Assembly (NCBI GenBank): GCA_900549405.1
Contig: URNZ01000009.1
Location: 1 to 46,232, forward strand
Direction of reading: 5' to 3'
Length of the DNA: 46,232 bases
Origin: an uncultured Eubacteriales bacterium
Lineage (GTDB): Bacteria; Bacillota; Clostridia; Oscillospirales; Oscillospiraceae
A program made the position numbers and the translations under genes. The notes under the pieces are model-generated. The model had not been told where the DNA came from. It ran no database searches and saw only the letters and a program-made list of their open reading frames with translations. Below are positions 8,026-17,270 of this stretch, piece after piece. How positions within the stretch are numbered: the stretch's first letter is position 1; each line of letters starts with the position of its first letter.

Positions 8026-9174
8026 ATGGAATTCTTATGGCAGGGCGTTCTCGCCATCACCCCCCAGCAGTTGGTGATGTACGTTGTGGGTGGGCTGCTC
8101 ATCTGGCTGGCCATTGAAAAGGGCTTTGAGCCGGCGCTGCTGCTGCCCATGGGCTTTGGAGCCATTCTGGTGAATCTGCCCCTCTCCGGGGTCATCGACC
8201 AGGCGGGGGCCGGGGGAGGGGTCACCCACGGCATCGTCCAGTGGCTGTTTCAGGTGGGAATCGAGGCCAGCGAGGCCATGCCCATCCTGCTGTTCATCGG
8301 TATCGGCGCCATGATCGATTTCGGGCCCCTGCTGGCTGACCCCCGGCTGTTTCTGTGCGGGGCGGCGGCCCAGGCGGGTATCTTCCTCACCGTGCTGCTG
8401 GCCACGGTCCTGGGCTTTGACATGAAGGACGCCGCCGCCATCGGCATCATCGGTGCGGCGGACGGGCCCACCTCCATTCTGGTGTCCCAGGTGCTGGGCT
8501 CCAATTATGTGGGGGCCATCGCCGTGGCGGCCTATTCCTATATGGCCATGGTGCCCATCATCCAGCCCGCCGCCATCAAGCTGGTCACTACCAAAAATGA
8601 GCGGGCCATGGCTATGCCGTACACCCCAGGGCTGGTCTCCCGCCGCCTGCGCATCCTGTTTCCCATTCTGGTCACGGTGGTGGCCGGCCTGGTGGCCCCT
8701 GCGTCGGTGGCGCTGGTGGGCTTTTTGATGCTGGGCAATCTCATTCGGGAGTGCGGCGTGCTGGCCACCCTGAGCAACACGGCTCAGAACGAGCTGGCCA
8801 ATCTCATCACCCTGCTGCTGGGCGTGACCATCTCCTTCTCCATGCGGGCAGACCAGTTCGTGCGGGTGGAGACGCTGATGATCCTGTGCCTGGGCCTGGT
8901 GGCCTTTGTGCTGGACACGGTGGTGGGCGTGCTGTTCGTCAAGGCGCTGAACCTGTTTATGCCCCGGAGGAAGATCAACCCCATGATCGGGGCGGCGGGC
9001 ATCTCTGCCTTCCCCATGTCCGCCCGGGTCATCGAAAAATTGGGCCAGGAGGCCGACCACCGGAACCACCTGCTGATGCAGGCCACCGGCGCCAACGTGT
9101 CCGGGCAGATCGCCTCGGTGGTGGCCGGCGGCGTGGTCCTGCAATACTGCGCCGTCCACATGATCGGCGGCTGA
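8026..9174 (+). CDS. oadB: Sodium ion-translocating decarboxylase beta subunit
   Basis: OadB/MmdB/GcdB is the integral-membrane subunit that couples decarboxylation of a carboxybiotin carrier to Na+ export. The frame is about 382 aa with roughly nine or more hydrophobic segments and the conserved stretches GIIGAADGPTS, SQVLGSNYVGAIAVAAYSY and ATGANVSGQIASVVAGG near the C terminus, which carry the Na+-site Asp and Ser/Asn residues. I prefer ATG 8026 (GAGG 7 nt away); ATG 8020 is adjacent to the ribosome site. The carboxyltransferase alpha subunit and biotin carrier are not in the window, so the substrate (oxaloacetate, methylmalonyl-CoA or glutaconyl-CoA) is undetermined. Confidence 0.92.
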   Translation: MEFLWQGVLAITPQQLVMYVVGGLLIWLAIEKGFEPALLLPMGFGAILVNLPLSGVIDQAGAGGGVTHGIVQWLFQVGIEASEAMPILLFIGIGAMIDFGPLLADPRLFLCGAAAQAGIFLTVLLATVLGFDMKDAAAIGIIGAADGPTSILVSQVLGSNYVGAIAVAAYSYMAMVPIIQPAAIKLVTTKNERAMAMPYTPGLVSRRLRILFPILVTVVAGLVAPASVALVGFLMLGNLIRECGVLATLSNTAQNELANLITLLLGVTISFSMRADQFVRVETLMILCLGLVAFVLDTVVGVLFVKALNLFMPRRKINPMIGAAGISAFPMSARVIEKLGQEADHRNHLLMQATGANVSGQIASVVAGGVVLQYCAVHMIGG

Positions 9175-9195
9175 GACGAGAGGAGTGCGTGTTCA

Positions 9196-9321
9196 ATGAC
9201 AGAGAATTTAAACATGGCCCTGGAGCTGATGGGCCAGGGCATGGCCGGTATCTTCGCCGTTCTGGGCATCATCGCCCTGCTGGTGGTCGCCGTGCAGCGG
9301 CTGGATAGGAAAGGTAAGTAA
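9196..9321 (+). CDS. Small OadG-like gamma subunit of the Na+ decarboxylase
   Basis: This 41-aa open frame, too short for most gene finders, starts at ATG 9196 behind GAGAGGAG. It has one central hydrophobic helix (GIFAVLGIIALLVVAV) and a short basic tail (QRLDRKGK). That is the shape of OadG/MmdD-type gamma subunits, which stabilise the complex through a single membrane anchor, and it lies 21 bases after the beta subunit gene. The N-terminal MTENLNMALELMGQGMAGIF matches the usual start of these proteins. The usual cytoplasmic tail that contacts the alpha subunit is nearly absent. Confidence 0.75.
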   Translation: MTENLNMALELMGQGMAGIFAVLGIIALLVVAVQRLDRKGK

Positions 9322-9341
9322 GGGAATTCCCTTTACACCCA

Positions 9342-9611
9342 TCACAGCCAATCGGCCACCACGTCCGCCAGGGCGGTGGGGCTGACCCGGTGCTCCACCA
9401 GCAGGGAGAGCAGCTCGTCCACCCGCTGGGCGCTGACGGTGATGCCGGGGACGCTGGCATCCTCGCCGCCGTCCTCCCACACCCGCACCCCGTAGTCCTC
9501 GCAGAAGAAGGGCTCCGCCGCCACCTCACGGATGAGCAGTCCATAGTGGAACCGGCGCTCCCGCCCCTGGGCGTCCCGCCACTTCCGGGACGCTACGTTG
9601 ACCTGTGTCAT
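9342..9611 (-). CDS. Small conserved protein, DUF6514-like
   Basis: The protein is 89 aa with AGGAGGTGG correctly placed before ATG 9611. The sequence is soluble and mixed in charge, with a helix-rich C-terminal half (VDELLSLLVEHRVSPTALADVVADWL read as VDELLSLLVEHR plus the following helix). It resembles the short clostridial family annotated as DUF6514, where no function is known. It is convergent with the gamma-subunit gene, with only 20 bases between stops. Family name is from memory of the pattern; treat it as tentative. Confidence 0.7.
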   Translation of the reverse strand: MTQVNVASRKWRDAQGRERRFHYGLLIREVAAEPFFCEDYGVRVWEDGGEDASVPGITVSAQRVDELLSLLVEHRVSPTALADVVADWL

Positions 9612-9694
9612 GGTATTCCACCTCCTGAATGTATATCTCTATTATAAGAGCGCTTTGACGGGAGAGGAAGAAAAATCCATCGCAGAAAAACACA

Positions 9695-9742
9695 AAAACT
9701 CCCTCGGTTCGCCCTGAAAGCAGGGGAAGCCGAGGGAGTTTT
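9695..9742. terminator. Bidirectional terminator
   Basis: AAAACTCCCTCGG (9695-9707) pairs with CCGAGGGAGTTTT (9730-9742). It lies downstream of the radical SAM gene (minus strand) and upstream of the 9342-9611 gene. Confidence 0.8.
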
Positions 9743-9774
9743 GTCGTGGTTGGAGGGGTTCTGTCGAAAAATTC

Positions 9775-10653
9775 TCAGATGCCCCGGTTCAGTGTCTTGC
9801 GCAGGCGGATCTTGCCCTCCAGAGCCTGGTCGATGAGGGAGAGGAACTTCTCCCGGTCTTCGGGCAGGCCGCCCTTCAGGGGCAGATAGTTAGAGGCGTG
9901 GTTGCTGGTGAAGTGCAGCGGGTCCACGTCCAGATGCTCGATGAGCAGGCGGCACTCCTCCAGAATGTGGTCGGGGCCATAGACCTTGAAGCGGCCCGCC
10001 AGCACGTCGTCCCCCAGGGGGGTGCCCTTGGCGGGGGCGAAGGTCATGGCGGACAGATGCCGGGGCTTCATCTCGTTGATGATCTTGGCGGTGGACAGGA
10101 TGTGCTCCTTCCAGTCGCCGCCCTCCCCGGTGATGCCCAGGATGACGGTCACCCACAGGTCGATGCCCGTCTCCACCAGACGCTGACCGGCCTGGAGCAT
10201 CTGCTGGGCGCCGACCCCCTTGTGGATGAACTTCAGCACCGCGTCGCTGCCGCTCTCCACCCCCAGATAGGCCCGGGACAGCCCGGCGTCGTGGAGGGCC
10301 TTCAGTTCCTCCGGGGTTTTGGACAGGGTGCTGCGGGGCCCGGCGTACAGAGTCACCTTCTCCAGGGCGGGGAAAGCCTCATACAGCTTGTGGAGGATGC
10401 GCAGCAGGTCCTCCGTCTTGATGATGATGGCGTCGCCGTCCATCAGGAACACCCGCTGAAGGCCGGGACCGTAATAGGCCCGGGCCATGTCGATGTCCTC
10501 CAGAATTTCCTCGGTGGGGCGGATGCGGAATTTTTTCTCCTTATACATGCCGCAGAAGGTACACTGGTTGTTGGAGCAGCCGATGGTGCATTGCAGCAGA
10601 TAGCTCTTCCATTCGCCCGGCGGGCGATACAGCAGGTCGCTGTCATAGCGCAT
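9775..10653 (-). CDS. Radical SAM protein of unknown substrate
   Basis: The protein is 292 aa. Near the N terminus CTIGCSNNQCTFCGMY provides the cluster cysteines in a C-x3-C-x4-C-x2-C arrangement, so more cysteines than the usual CxxxCxxC. The rest follows the radical SAM barrel: LMDGDAI, LYAGPRS, LGVESGSD and VILGITGEGG align with the SAM-binding strands. It lacks a recognisable extra domain. ATG 10653 follows TCAGGAAAGGATGAACC, a weak but usable ribosome site. Located 37 bases after the DUF951 gene and probably co-transcribed with it. Substrate cannot be inferred. Confidence 0.88.
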   Translation of the reverse strand: MRYDSDLLYRPPGEWKSYLLQCTIGCSNNQCTFCGMYKEKKFRIRPTEEILEDIDMARAYYGPGLQRVFLMDGDAIIIKTEDLLRILHKLYEAFPALEKVTLYAGPRSTLSKTPEELKALHDAGLSRAYLGVESGSDAVLKFIHKGVGAQQMLQAGQRLVETGIDLWVTVILGITGEGGDWKEHILSTAKIINEMKPRHLSAMTFAPAKGTPLGDDVLAGRFKVYGPDHILEECRLLIEHLDVDPLHFTSNHASNYLPLKGGLPEDREKFLSLIDQALEGKIRLRKTLNRGI

Positions 10654-10690
10654 AGTGGTTCATCCTTTCCTGAAAGTCTTGGGGGAGGGG

Positions 10691-10888
10691 TCACACCTGG
10701 ACGGGCGCGCCCTCCCGGAACACCTTGCGGATGTTCTTCTCCGCCTTGCTCCGGGGCAGCATCACCTCGTGGCCGCAGCCCTGGCAGCGCATTTTAAAGT
10801 CCATCCCCACCCGCAGCACCAGCCAGTCCTGGCTGCCGCAGGGGTGGGCCTTTTTCATTTTCAGCACGTCGTTCACATGGATGTCCAT
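10691..10888 (-). CDS. DUF951 family protein
   Basis: The protein is 65 aa; it starts at ATG 10888 behind AAGGAGG. The pattern MDIHVNDVLKMKKAHPCGS, then a RCQGCG cysteine pair and LPRSKAEKNIRKV, is the DUF951 signature (small, single-stranded-nucleic-acid-like OB or zinc-knuckle protein seen across Firmicutes). Function is unknown; it is often found beside mscS, ychF or parB genes. Here it precedes a radical SAM gene instead. The Cys and His residues (HPCG, CQGC) could bind zinc. Confidence 0.9.
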   Translation of the reverse strand: MDIHVNDVLKMKKAHPCGSQDWLVLRVGMDFKMRCQGCGHEVMLPRSKAEKNIRKVFREGAPVQV

Positions 10889-10983
10889 GGGAGCCTCCTT
10901 ATACTTACATATCCGCTTTCTTGGTTTTATTATGGCCGGTTTTGGGGGAATTGTCAACGGGATGGGGTGTTCCGGGTGAAACG

Positions 10984-11014
10984 AAGAGGGTCGCCCGGCT
11001 GGGCGGCCCTCTTG
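10984..11014 (-). terminator. Terminator of ackA
   Basis: On the minus strand AAGAGGGCCGCCC and GGGCGACCCTCTT form a stem about 25 bases after the ackA stop, followed by CGTTTC. Confidence 0.7.
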
Positions 11015-11036
11015 AACTATCTTATGGAAACAGCGC

Positions 11037-12233
11037 TCAGCCCTTGACGATGGCGGCGGTGTCCATGGCGATCATCAGCTCCTCGTTGGTGGGGATGACC
11101 AGGACGCGGACCTTGGCGTCGTCGGTGGAGACGTCCATCTCCTTGCCGCGGACCTTGTCCTTCTCGGGGTCGATCTTGATGCCCATAAACTCCAGACCGG
11201 CGCAGGCGCTCTCGCGGGTCTCAGGGCCGTTCTCGCCCACACCGGCGGTGAAGATAACGGCATCCACGCCGCCCATGGCGGCAGCATAGGCGCCGATGTA
11301 CTTCTTCACGGCATAGTCGAACACGCGCAGGGCCAGCTCGGCGCGCTTGTTGCCCTCGGCCTCGGCATTCTCCAGGTCGCGGAAGTCGGAGGAGATGTGG
11401 GAGACGCCCTCCACACCGGACTTCTTGTTCAGCACGTTGAGCATCTCGTCGATGTTCATGCCGTGCTTGTTCATCAGATACTGGAGAATGCCGGCGTCCA
11501 GGTCGCCGGCGCGGGTGCCCATGGGCAGACCGGCCAGGGGGGTGAAGCCCATGGAGGTGTCCACACTCTTGCCGCCGTTGATGGCGGTGATAGAGGAGCC
11601 GTTGCCCAGGTGGCAGGAGATGAGTTTCAGCTCCTCGATGGGCTTACCCAGCATGGCGGCGGCCCGCTGCGCCACATACTTGTGGCTGGTGCCGTGGAAG
11701 CCATAGCGGCGGACCTTGTCCTGCTCGTAATACTCATAGGGCAGGGCGTAAGTATAGGCCACGGGGGGCATGGTCTGGTGGAAGGCGGTGTCGAACACGG
11801 CGACCATGGGGGTGTTGGGCATCAGCTTCTGGCAGGCGCGGATGCCAATGATGTTGGCGGGATTGTGCAGGGGGGCCAGGGGGTTGCACTCCTCGATGGC
11901 GGCCATGACCTCGTCGGTGATGAGGACGGACTTGGCAAACTTCTCGCCGCCGTGGACCACGCGGTGACCCACCGCATCGATCTCGGCCATGGAGCCGATG
12001 ACGCCGTTGTCCTTGTCCACCAGGGCGTTCAGCACGGTCTGGATGGCTTCGGAGTGGGTGGGCATGGCCACGTCGGCGGCCTTGACGGCAGTCTTGCCGG
12101 TGGGCTTATAGGTAAACTTGCCGTCGATGCCGATGCGCTCACACAGGCCCTTGGCCAGGATCTCCTGGGTATCGGGGTTGAGCAGCTGATACTTCAGGGA
12201 AGAGCTGCCGGCGTTGATGACCAGTACGTTCAT
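11037..12233 (-). CDS. ackA: Acetate kinase
   Basis: AckA converts acetyl phosphate and ADP to acetate and ATP, the main energy-yielding step of acetogenic fermentation. The protein is 398 aa, full length for the ASKHA-fold family. Recognisable blocks are [16 protein letters not shown] at the start, [42 protein letters not shown] and [13 protein letters not shown]. No phosphotransacetylase gene is adjacent, so pta lies elsewhere. It has its own promoter and terminator and is divergent from tmcAL, an enzyme that consumes acetate. Confidence 0.98.
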   Translation of the reverse strand: MNVLVINAGSSSLKYQLLNPDTQEILAKGLCERIGIDGKFTYKPTGKTAVKAADVAMPTHSEAIQTVLNALVDKDNGVIGSMAEIDAVGHRVVHGGEKFAKSVLITDEVMAAIEECNPLAPLHNPANIIGIRACQKLMPNTPMVAVFDTAFHQTMPPVAYTYALPYEYYEQDKVRRYGFHGTSHKYVAQRAAAMLGKPIEELKLISCHLGNGSSITAINGGKSVDTSMGFTPLAGLPMGTRAGDLDAGILQYLMNKHGMNIDEMLNVLNKKSGVEGVSHISSDFRDLENAEAEGNKRAELALRVFDYAVKKYIGAYAAAMGGVDAVIFTAGVGENGPETRESACAGLEFMGIKIDPEKDKVRGKEMDVSTDDAKVRVLVIPTNEELMIAMDTAAIVKG

Positions 12234-12318
12234 AGAAGTCGATCTCCTTCATAACAGAAATTTTATTGTTTTCGTTGCCTTGCGCCGAAAATGGCGTTAC
12301 AATAAAAAAAGCCTAATT

Positions 12319-12347
12319 ATTGTACCTCTTTTTTTCGTAAAATACAA
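12319..12347 (-). promoter_or_regulatory. Promoter of ackA
   Basis: On the minus strand TTGTAT (12347-12342), 17 nt and TACAAT (12324-12319) lie about 90 bases before the ackA start. The 175-base gap between ackA and tmcAL is AT-rich and holds nothing else clear. Confidence 0.6.
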
Positions 12348-12408
12348 CGGCTATCTTGCTTAAAAAATGAAGAAAATTGACTGACAGTAACTTGTAGGAG
12401 GAGCGCCC

Positions 12409-13608
12409 TTGAATATCGCCGGGATCACAGCGGAATATAACCCCTTTCATACGGGGCACGCCTATCAGATCTCCGCCCTGCGGGAGCGGCTGGGGCGGGA
12501 CACGGCGGTGGTGGCGGTGATGAGCGGCAGCTGGGTCCAGCAGGGGCGGCCCGCCGTGACGGACAAGTGGACCCGGGCCAGGATGGCCCTGAACGGCGGG
12601 GCGGACCTGATCTTAGAACTGCCCACGGTGTGGGCGGCGGCCTCGGCGGAGTCCTTCGCCCGGGGGGCGGTGGAGCTGCTGTGCCGGTGCGGGGTGATAG
12701 ATACCCTGTGCTTTGGCAGCGAGACGGGGGAGCTGGCCCCCCTGCTGGCGGCGGCGGAGTGTTTGGACAGCCCGGACTACCCGGAACAGCTGCGGAAGGC
12801 CCTGGAGGGGGGCGCGTCCTTTGCCGCTGCCCGTCAGGCCGCAGTGGAAGCCCTCATCGGTCCGGCGGGGGCCGCCCTGGCCAGCCCAAACAACAATTTG
12901 GGAGTGGAGTATCTCCGCGCCCTGCGCTCACTGCACAGCAATATCAAGCCCGTCACCATCCGCCGGGAGGGGGCGGCCCACAACAGCTTGGACCGGACGG
13001 GGGAGGGCTTCCGCTCCGCCACCCAGCTGCGGCAGCACCTGGCCCGGGGGGAGTGGGAGGCCGTCCGGCCCTATGTCCCCGCCGGGAATCTGGATATTTT
13101 ACAGTCTGCCCCTCTGGCCGATCCAAGACTGGGGGAGCGGGCGGTGCTGGCCTGCCTGCGGAAGATGACAGCGGAGGACTGGGCCAAGCTGCCCGACGCC
13201 GGAGCCGGGGAGGGCCTGCCCCAGCGTTTGGAGCGGGCGGGGCGGCAGTGCCAGAGCCTGGACGACTTCTTCACCCAGGCCAAGACCCGGCGCTATGCCA
13301 TGGCCCGGCTGCGGCGGATGGCCCTGTGGGCCTTTCTGGGCCTGACGGCGGCGGACGTCCCCGCTGAGCCGCCCTATCTCCGGGTGCTGGGCTTCAACGC
13401 CCGGGGCCGGGAAGTTTTAAAACGGATGAAAACAACGGCCCAGCTGCCCATCCTCACCAAGCCAGCCCACGCCCGGGAACTGGACGGCCCGGGGCGGCGG
13501 CTGTTTGAGCTGGAGGCCCGGTGTACCGACCTGTACAGCCTGTTCCTGCCCCAGCTGCCCCCGCCTGGGCAGGAGTGGACCCGTGGGCCGGTGATGGACA
13601 TAGACTAG
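12409..13608 (+). CDS. tmcAL: tRNA(Met) cytidine acetate ligase
   Basis: TmcAL (formerly YlbM, DUF795) activates acetate with ATP and acetylates C34 of elongator tRNA(Met). The protein is 399 aa with a nucleotidyltransferase-type N terminus: GITAEYNPFHTGHAYQI holds the HxGH active site. VMSGSWVQQGRPAV, PTVWAAASAESFARGAV and FGSETGE follow in family order. Start is TTG 12409, supported by GGAGGAG 5-6 nt upstream. It is divergent from ackA. It is followed after 16 bases by the metalloprotease-like gene, so the two are likely one transcript. Confidence 0.95.
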   Translation: MNIAGITAEYNPFHTGHAYQISALRERLGRDTAVVAVMSGSWVQQGRPAVTDKWTRARMALNGGADLILELPTVWAAASAESFARGAVELLCRCGVIDTLCFGSETGELAPLLAAAECLDSPDYPEQLRKALEGGASFAAARQAAVEALIGPAGAALASPNNNLGVEYLRALRSLHSNIKPVTIRREGAAHNSLDRTGEGFRSATQLRQHLARGEWEAVRPYVPAGNLDILQSAPLADPRLGERAVLACLRKMTAEDWAKLPDAGAGEGLPQRLERAGRQCQSLDDFFTQAKTRRYAMARLRRMALWAFLGLTAADVPAEPPYLRVLGFNARGREVLKRMKTTAQLPILTKPAHARELDGPGRRLFELEARCTDLYSLFLPQLPPPGQEWTRGPVMDID

Positions 13609-13624
13609 GCAGGAGGAGCGTTTT

Positions 13625-14758
13625 GTGAACGACATATTTTGCAAAGGGAAGGAGCGGACCGGCTCCCGCTCCCGGATCTTTTGGCGGTGGGCGGGGGCGC
13701 TGTGCATCCCCGCGGCCCTGAGCGTGCTGTTTCAGCTGCTACACGGCAAGCGGGCCGTGATGAATTTCTGGGTGTTCCACGTGATGGGTCCGGGGGAGCG
13801 GCTGCTGGGGCGGCTGTGGTCCCGGGTACCGGTTTCCGTGATGGAGTGGCTGATCGCCCTGTTTCTGGCGGGGAACCTGGTGTGGCTGGTCCGGGCTGTG
13901 GCGGGTCTCGTTCGCCGCCGGGGGCTGGGACGGTCCTTCCGGCGGCTGCTGGCCCTGGGGGCGGCCTGGCTGTGGCTGTGGTGCGCCTTTTGCTGGATGT
14001 GGCGGGCGGCCTATTATGCCGACACCTTCGCCCAGCGCAGCGGTCTTTCCGACCGGGCCTGCTCGGTGGAGGAGCTGGCCGCCGTGACCCGTTACTTCGC
14101 CCAAAACGCCGCCCGGCTGGCCGGCCAGGTCCCCCGGGACGGGGAGGGGCACTTCGCCGCAAACCGGGAGACTGTGTTCCAGACCGGCCCGGAGGTCTAT
14201 GAAAACCTGACAAGGGAATTCCCTTGCCTTGCTATGGATTCCGTAAGGGCCAAGCCAATTTTTTTCTCCCGGCTCCAGAGCCGCCTGGGCTTTACCGGGA
14301 TGTACTTCCCCTTCACCGGGGAGGCCAACGTAAACGTGGACGCCCCGGCCTGCCTGATTCCGGCGACGATCGCCCACGAGATGGCCCACCAGCGCATGGT
14401 CGCCTCCGAGCTGGAGGCCAATTTTGTGGGCATCGCCGCCTGCGTCACCGGGGAGGACGTGACCTATCAGTATTCCGGCTATCTCATGGGCCTGATCCAG
14501 CTGTGCAATGCCCTGTACGATGTGGCCCCCCAGACCTGGCAGGCCATCGCCCGGAGCACGTTCACGGCGGAGCTATCCCAGGACTGGCAGGACAACGACC
14601 AATATTGGGCGGCCATGCGCTCCCCGGTGGAGGACCGGGCGGAGCAGGTGTACGATTCCTTTTTAAAGGGCAACGGCCAGAGCCTTGGCATCCGGTCCTA
14701 TGGGGCCTGCGTGGACCTGCTGGTCACCTATTTCGGCCCGGCGGCGGGGGTGGGCTGA
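13625..14758 (+). CDS. DUF3810-like membrane zinc metalloprotease
   Basis: The frame is 377 aa. The N terminus has two or three hydrophobic segments (about 20-40, 75-97, 108-128). The C-terminal soluble part carries HEMAHQ (an HExxH zinc site) followed by ELEANFVG, which supplies the third ligand glutamate of gluzincins. This matches DUF3810 proteins. GTG 13625 is preceded by AGGAGGAGCG. Substrate is unknown; the position behind tmcAL appears incidental. Catalytic activity is inferred from the intact HExxH...E motif. Confidence 0.85.
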   Translation: MNDIFCKGKERTGSRSRIFWRWAGALCIPAALSVLFQLLHGKRAVMNFWVFHVMGPGERLLGRLWSRVPVSVMEWLIALFLAGNLVWLVRAVAGLVRRRGLGRSFRRLLALGAAWLWLWCAFCWMWRAAYYADTFAQRSGLSDRACSVEELAAVTRYFAQNAARLAGQVPRDGEGHFAANRETVFQTGPEVYENLTREFPCLAMDSVRAKPIFFSRLQSRLGFTGMYFPFTGEANVNVDAPACLIPATIAHEMAHQRMVASELEANFVGIAACVTGEDVTYQYSGYLMGLIQLCNALYDVAPQTWQAIARSTFTAELSQDWQDNDQYWAAMRSPVEDRAEQVYDSFLKGNGQSLGIRSYGACVDLLVTYFGPAAGVG

Positions 14759-14843
14759 CCGCCCCCTTGCAAAATAGCATGATTTGTGGGAAAATAGGCA
14801 AAGATAAATCATCCGGCACTGGCCGGATACAGGAGTTTCATCT

Positions 14844-17213
14844 ATGAGTGAATTATCAGAAAAGTCCATTCAGATCCTTGAACTGCCCCAGGTATTGACC
14901 ATGCTGGCGGGCTGCGCCGTTACAGAGGAGGGCAAGGAAAAATCCCTTACACTCCGTCCTATGACGGATATTGACGACATCCAGCGGGCCCAGGGCGAGA
15001 CGTCCGCCGCCGTGAAGATGCTCATACTGCGGGGCAGCCCCGGTTTCTCCGGGGTCAAGCCCGTGGCCGCATCCCTCCAGCGGGCGGACATGGGGGGCAG
15101 CCTGTCCACCCGGGAGCTCACCGACGTGGCCGCCGTGCTGCGGGCGGCCCGCACCGCCGGGGACTATGGCGCCAGCCAGGAGAAAAGCCCCATCTCCCAC
15201 TTGTTCCAGGCTCTCACCCCCAACCGCTTTTTGGAGGACCGCATCACCAACTCCATCCTGGGGGAGGAGGAGATCGCCGACTCCGCCAGCCCGGAGCTGG
15301 CCTCCATCCGCCGGCACATGCGGGCCGCCGAGGCCAAGGTCCGGGACATTTTGCAGCGGCTCATCTCCTCCAACCAGTCCAAGTATTTACAGGAGTCCAT
15401 CATCACCATCCGGTCAGACCGCTATGTGGTGCCCGTAAAGTCCGAGCACAAGAACGCCATCCCCGGTCTGGTCCACGACGTGTCCTCCTCCGGATCCACC
15501 TTCTTTATCGAGCCCATGGGCGTGGTGAAGGCCAACAACGAGCTGCGGGAGCTGGCCGCCAAGGAGAAGAAGGAGATCGAGCGCATCCTGGCCGAGCTGT
15601 CAGCCGACTGCGCCGCTCACAAAGAGGACATTCTGGAGGACTATCAGCTCATCGTCTGGCTGGACACCATCTTCGCCCGGGCCCAGCTGTCGCTGAAGCT
15701 GGAGTGCAGCGAACCCAAGCTGTCTGACAAGTTCCTGCGCCTGCGCCGGGCAAGGCACCCCCTTATTGACAAGAAGAAGGCCGTACCCAACGACCTGGAG
15801 CTGGGGGACCGGTTCGACACCCTGGTCATCACCGGCCCCAACACCGGCGGCAAGACGGTGACCCTGAAGACCATCGGTCTCATCACCCTGATGGCCCAGT
15901 GCGGCCTGCACATCCCCGCCGGGTCTGACTCCACAGTGCGGGTGTTCCGCCGGGTGCTGGCCGACATCGGCGACGAGCAGTCCATCGCCCAGTCCCTGTC
16001 CACCTTCTCCTCCCACATGGTCAACATCGTGGGCATTTTAAAGGAGGCGGACGACGAGAGCCTGATCCTCTTCGACGAGCTGGGGGCGGGCACCGACCCG
16101 GTGGAGGGCGCGGCCCTGGCCGCCGCCGTCATCGAATCGGTGCGGGGCATGGGTGCCCAGGTGTGCGCCACCACCCACTATGCCGAGCTGAAGGTATACG
16201 CCATGACCACCCCCGGGGTGGAGAACGCCTCCTGCGAGTTCAACGTGGACACCCTGGCCCCCACCTATCGCCTGGTGCTGGGCATCCCGGGCAAGTCCAA
16301 CGCCTTTGCCATCTCCCGCCGTCTGGGCCTGCCGGAGTACATCATCGACAAGGCCGCCGCCCGGCTGGACGCGGAGAACGTGCGCTTTGAGGACGTGCTC
16401 ACCCGTCTGGACCAGCAGCGCCAGGAGATGGAGAAAGAGCGGGCGGAGGCCCGCCGCCTGAAGCTGGAGATGGAGCAGTCCGCCGCCAAGGCACGGGAAT
16501 ACCGTAAGAAGCTGGAGGAGGAGCGCTCCAAGGTGGTGGAGAAGGCCCAGGCCGAGGCCCGGGGCATCATCGAGGAGGCCCGTGCCGCCAGCGACCTGGC
16601 CCTGTCCCAGCTGAAGGAGATGCAAAAGCGCCAGGACCGCCTGGACTGGCAGCAGGTGAACGACAGCCGGGCCGAAGCCCGCCGGATGCTAAACGAGGCG
16701 GAGCGGAACCTGGGTGGCTCCGCCCCCCAGACCGAGGCCCCGCCGCCCACCCGTCCCGCCGTGGCGGGGGACACGGTGGAGCTGGTGTCCATGGGGACAA
16801 AGGCCACGGTGCTGTCGGTGAACAAGGACGGCTCATTGCAATTGCAGGCGGGCATTTTGAAGATCTCCGCCAAGCAGGAGGAGGTCCGGGTGGTGGAAGG
16901 GGAGACCCGCACCCAGCGGGAGGCCCGCAAGATCGTGGCCCGGGCCCAGCACACCCTGCGCACCGCCGCCGTCCCCAGCCAGATCGACCTGCGGGGCATG
17001 ATGACCGACGAGGCCATCTCCGTCCTGGAGCGCTTTTTGGACACGGCCATGATGGGCAAGCTGGAGACGGTGACCATCATCCACGGCAAGGGCACCGGCG
17101 CGGTGCGCAAGGCCGTGCGCACCTATCTCAAGCGCAGCCGCTATATCAAGTCCTTCCGCCCCGGGCGCTATGGCGAGGGGGAGGACGGCGTGACCGTGGC
17201 CGAGCTGCGATAA
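14844..17213 (+). CDS. mutS2: Endonuclease MutS2
   Basis: MutS2 is a MutS-family ATPase with a C-terminal Smr nuclease domain; it suppresses recombination and acts on stalled ribosomes in Bacillus. The protein is 789 aa, full length. Core and clamp helices precede the ATPase domain with Walker A GPNTGGKT and Walker B LFDELGAGTDP. A long charged coiled coil (about 510-630) leads to a KOW-like stretch and the Smr domain with IDLRGMMTDEA and IIHGKGTGAVRKAV near the C terminus. The ribosome site is GGAG in ACAGGAGTTTCATCTATG. Confidence 0.97.
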   Translation: MSELSEKSIQILELPQVLTMLAGCAVTEEGKEKSLTLRPMTDIDDIQRAQGETSAAVKMLILRGSPGFSGVKPVAASLQRADMGGSLSTRELTDVAAVLRAARTAGDYGASQEKSPISHLFQALTPNRFLEDRITNSILGEEEIADSASPELASIRRHMRAAEAKVRDILQRLISSNQSKYLQESIITIRSDRYVVPVKSEHKNAIPGLVHDVSSSGSTFFIEPMGVVKANNELRELAAKEKKEIERILAELSADCAAHKEDILEDYQLIVWLDTIFARAQLSLKLECSEPKLSDKFLRLRRARHPLIDKKKAVPNDLELGDRFDTLVITGPNTGGKTVTLKTIGLITLMAQCGLHIPAGSDSTVRVFRRVLADIGDEQSIAQSLSTFSSHMVNIVGILKEADDESLILFDELGAGTDPVEGAALAAAVIESVRGMGAQVCATTHYAELKVYAMTTPGVENASCEFNVDTLAPTYRLVLGIPGKSNAFAISRRLGLPEYIIDKAAARLDAENVRFEDVLTRLDQQRQEMEKERAEARRLKLEMEQSAAKAREYRKKLEEERSKVVEKAQAEARGIIEEARAASDLALSQLKEMQKRQDRLDWQQVNDSRAEARRMLNEAERNLGGSAPQTEAPPPTRPAVAGDTVELVSMGTKATVLSVNKDGSLQLQAGILKISAKQEEVRVVEGETRTQREARKIVARAQHTLRTAAVPSQIDLRGMMTDEAISVLERFLDTAMMGKLETVTIIHGKGTGAVRKAVRTYLKRSRYIKSFRPGRYGEGEDGVTVAELR

Positions 17214-17220
17214 GCCGTTT

Positions 17221-17270
17221 CCCGGGAAATGGGGCGGAAAATTCCCGGCCAAATTGTTAAATTTTTTAGA
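17221..17270 (+). terminator. Weak terminator-like stem after mutS2
   Basis: CCGGGAA (17222-17228) pairs with TTCCCGG (17242-17248), with an AT-rich tail ending in a run of six T around 17263-17268. A second nested stem follows: AAACGGG (17271-17277) with CCCGTTT (17320-17326), enclosing GCAAAA/TTTTGC. Confidence 0.4.
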
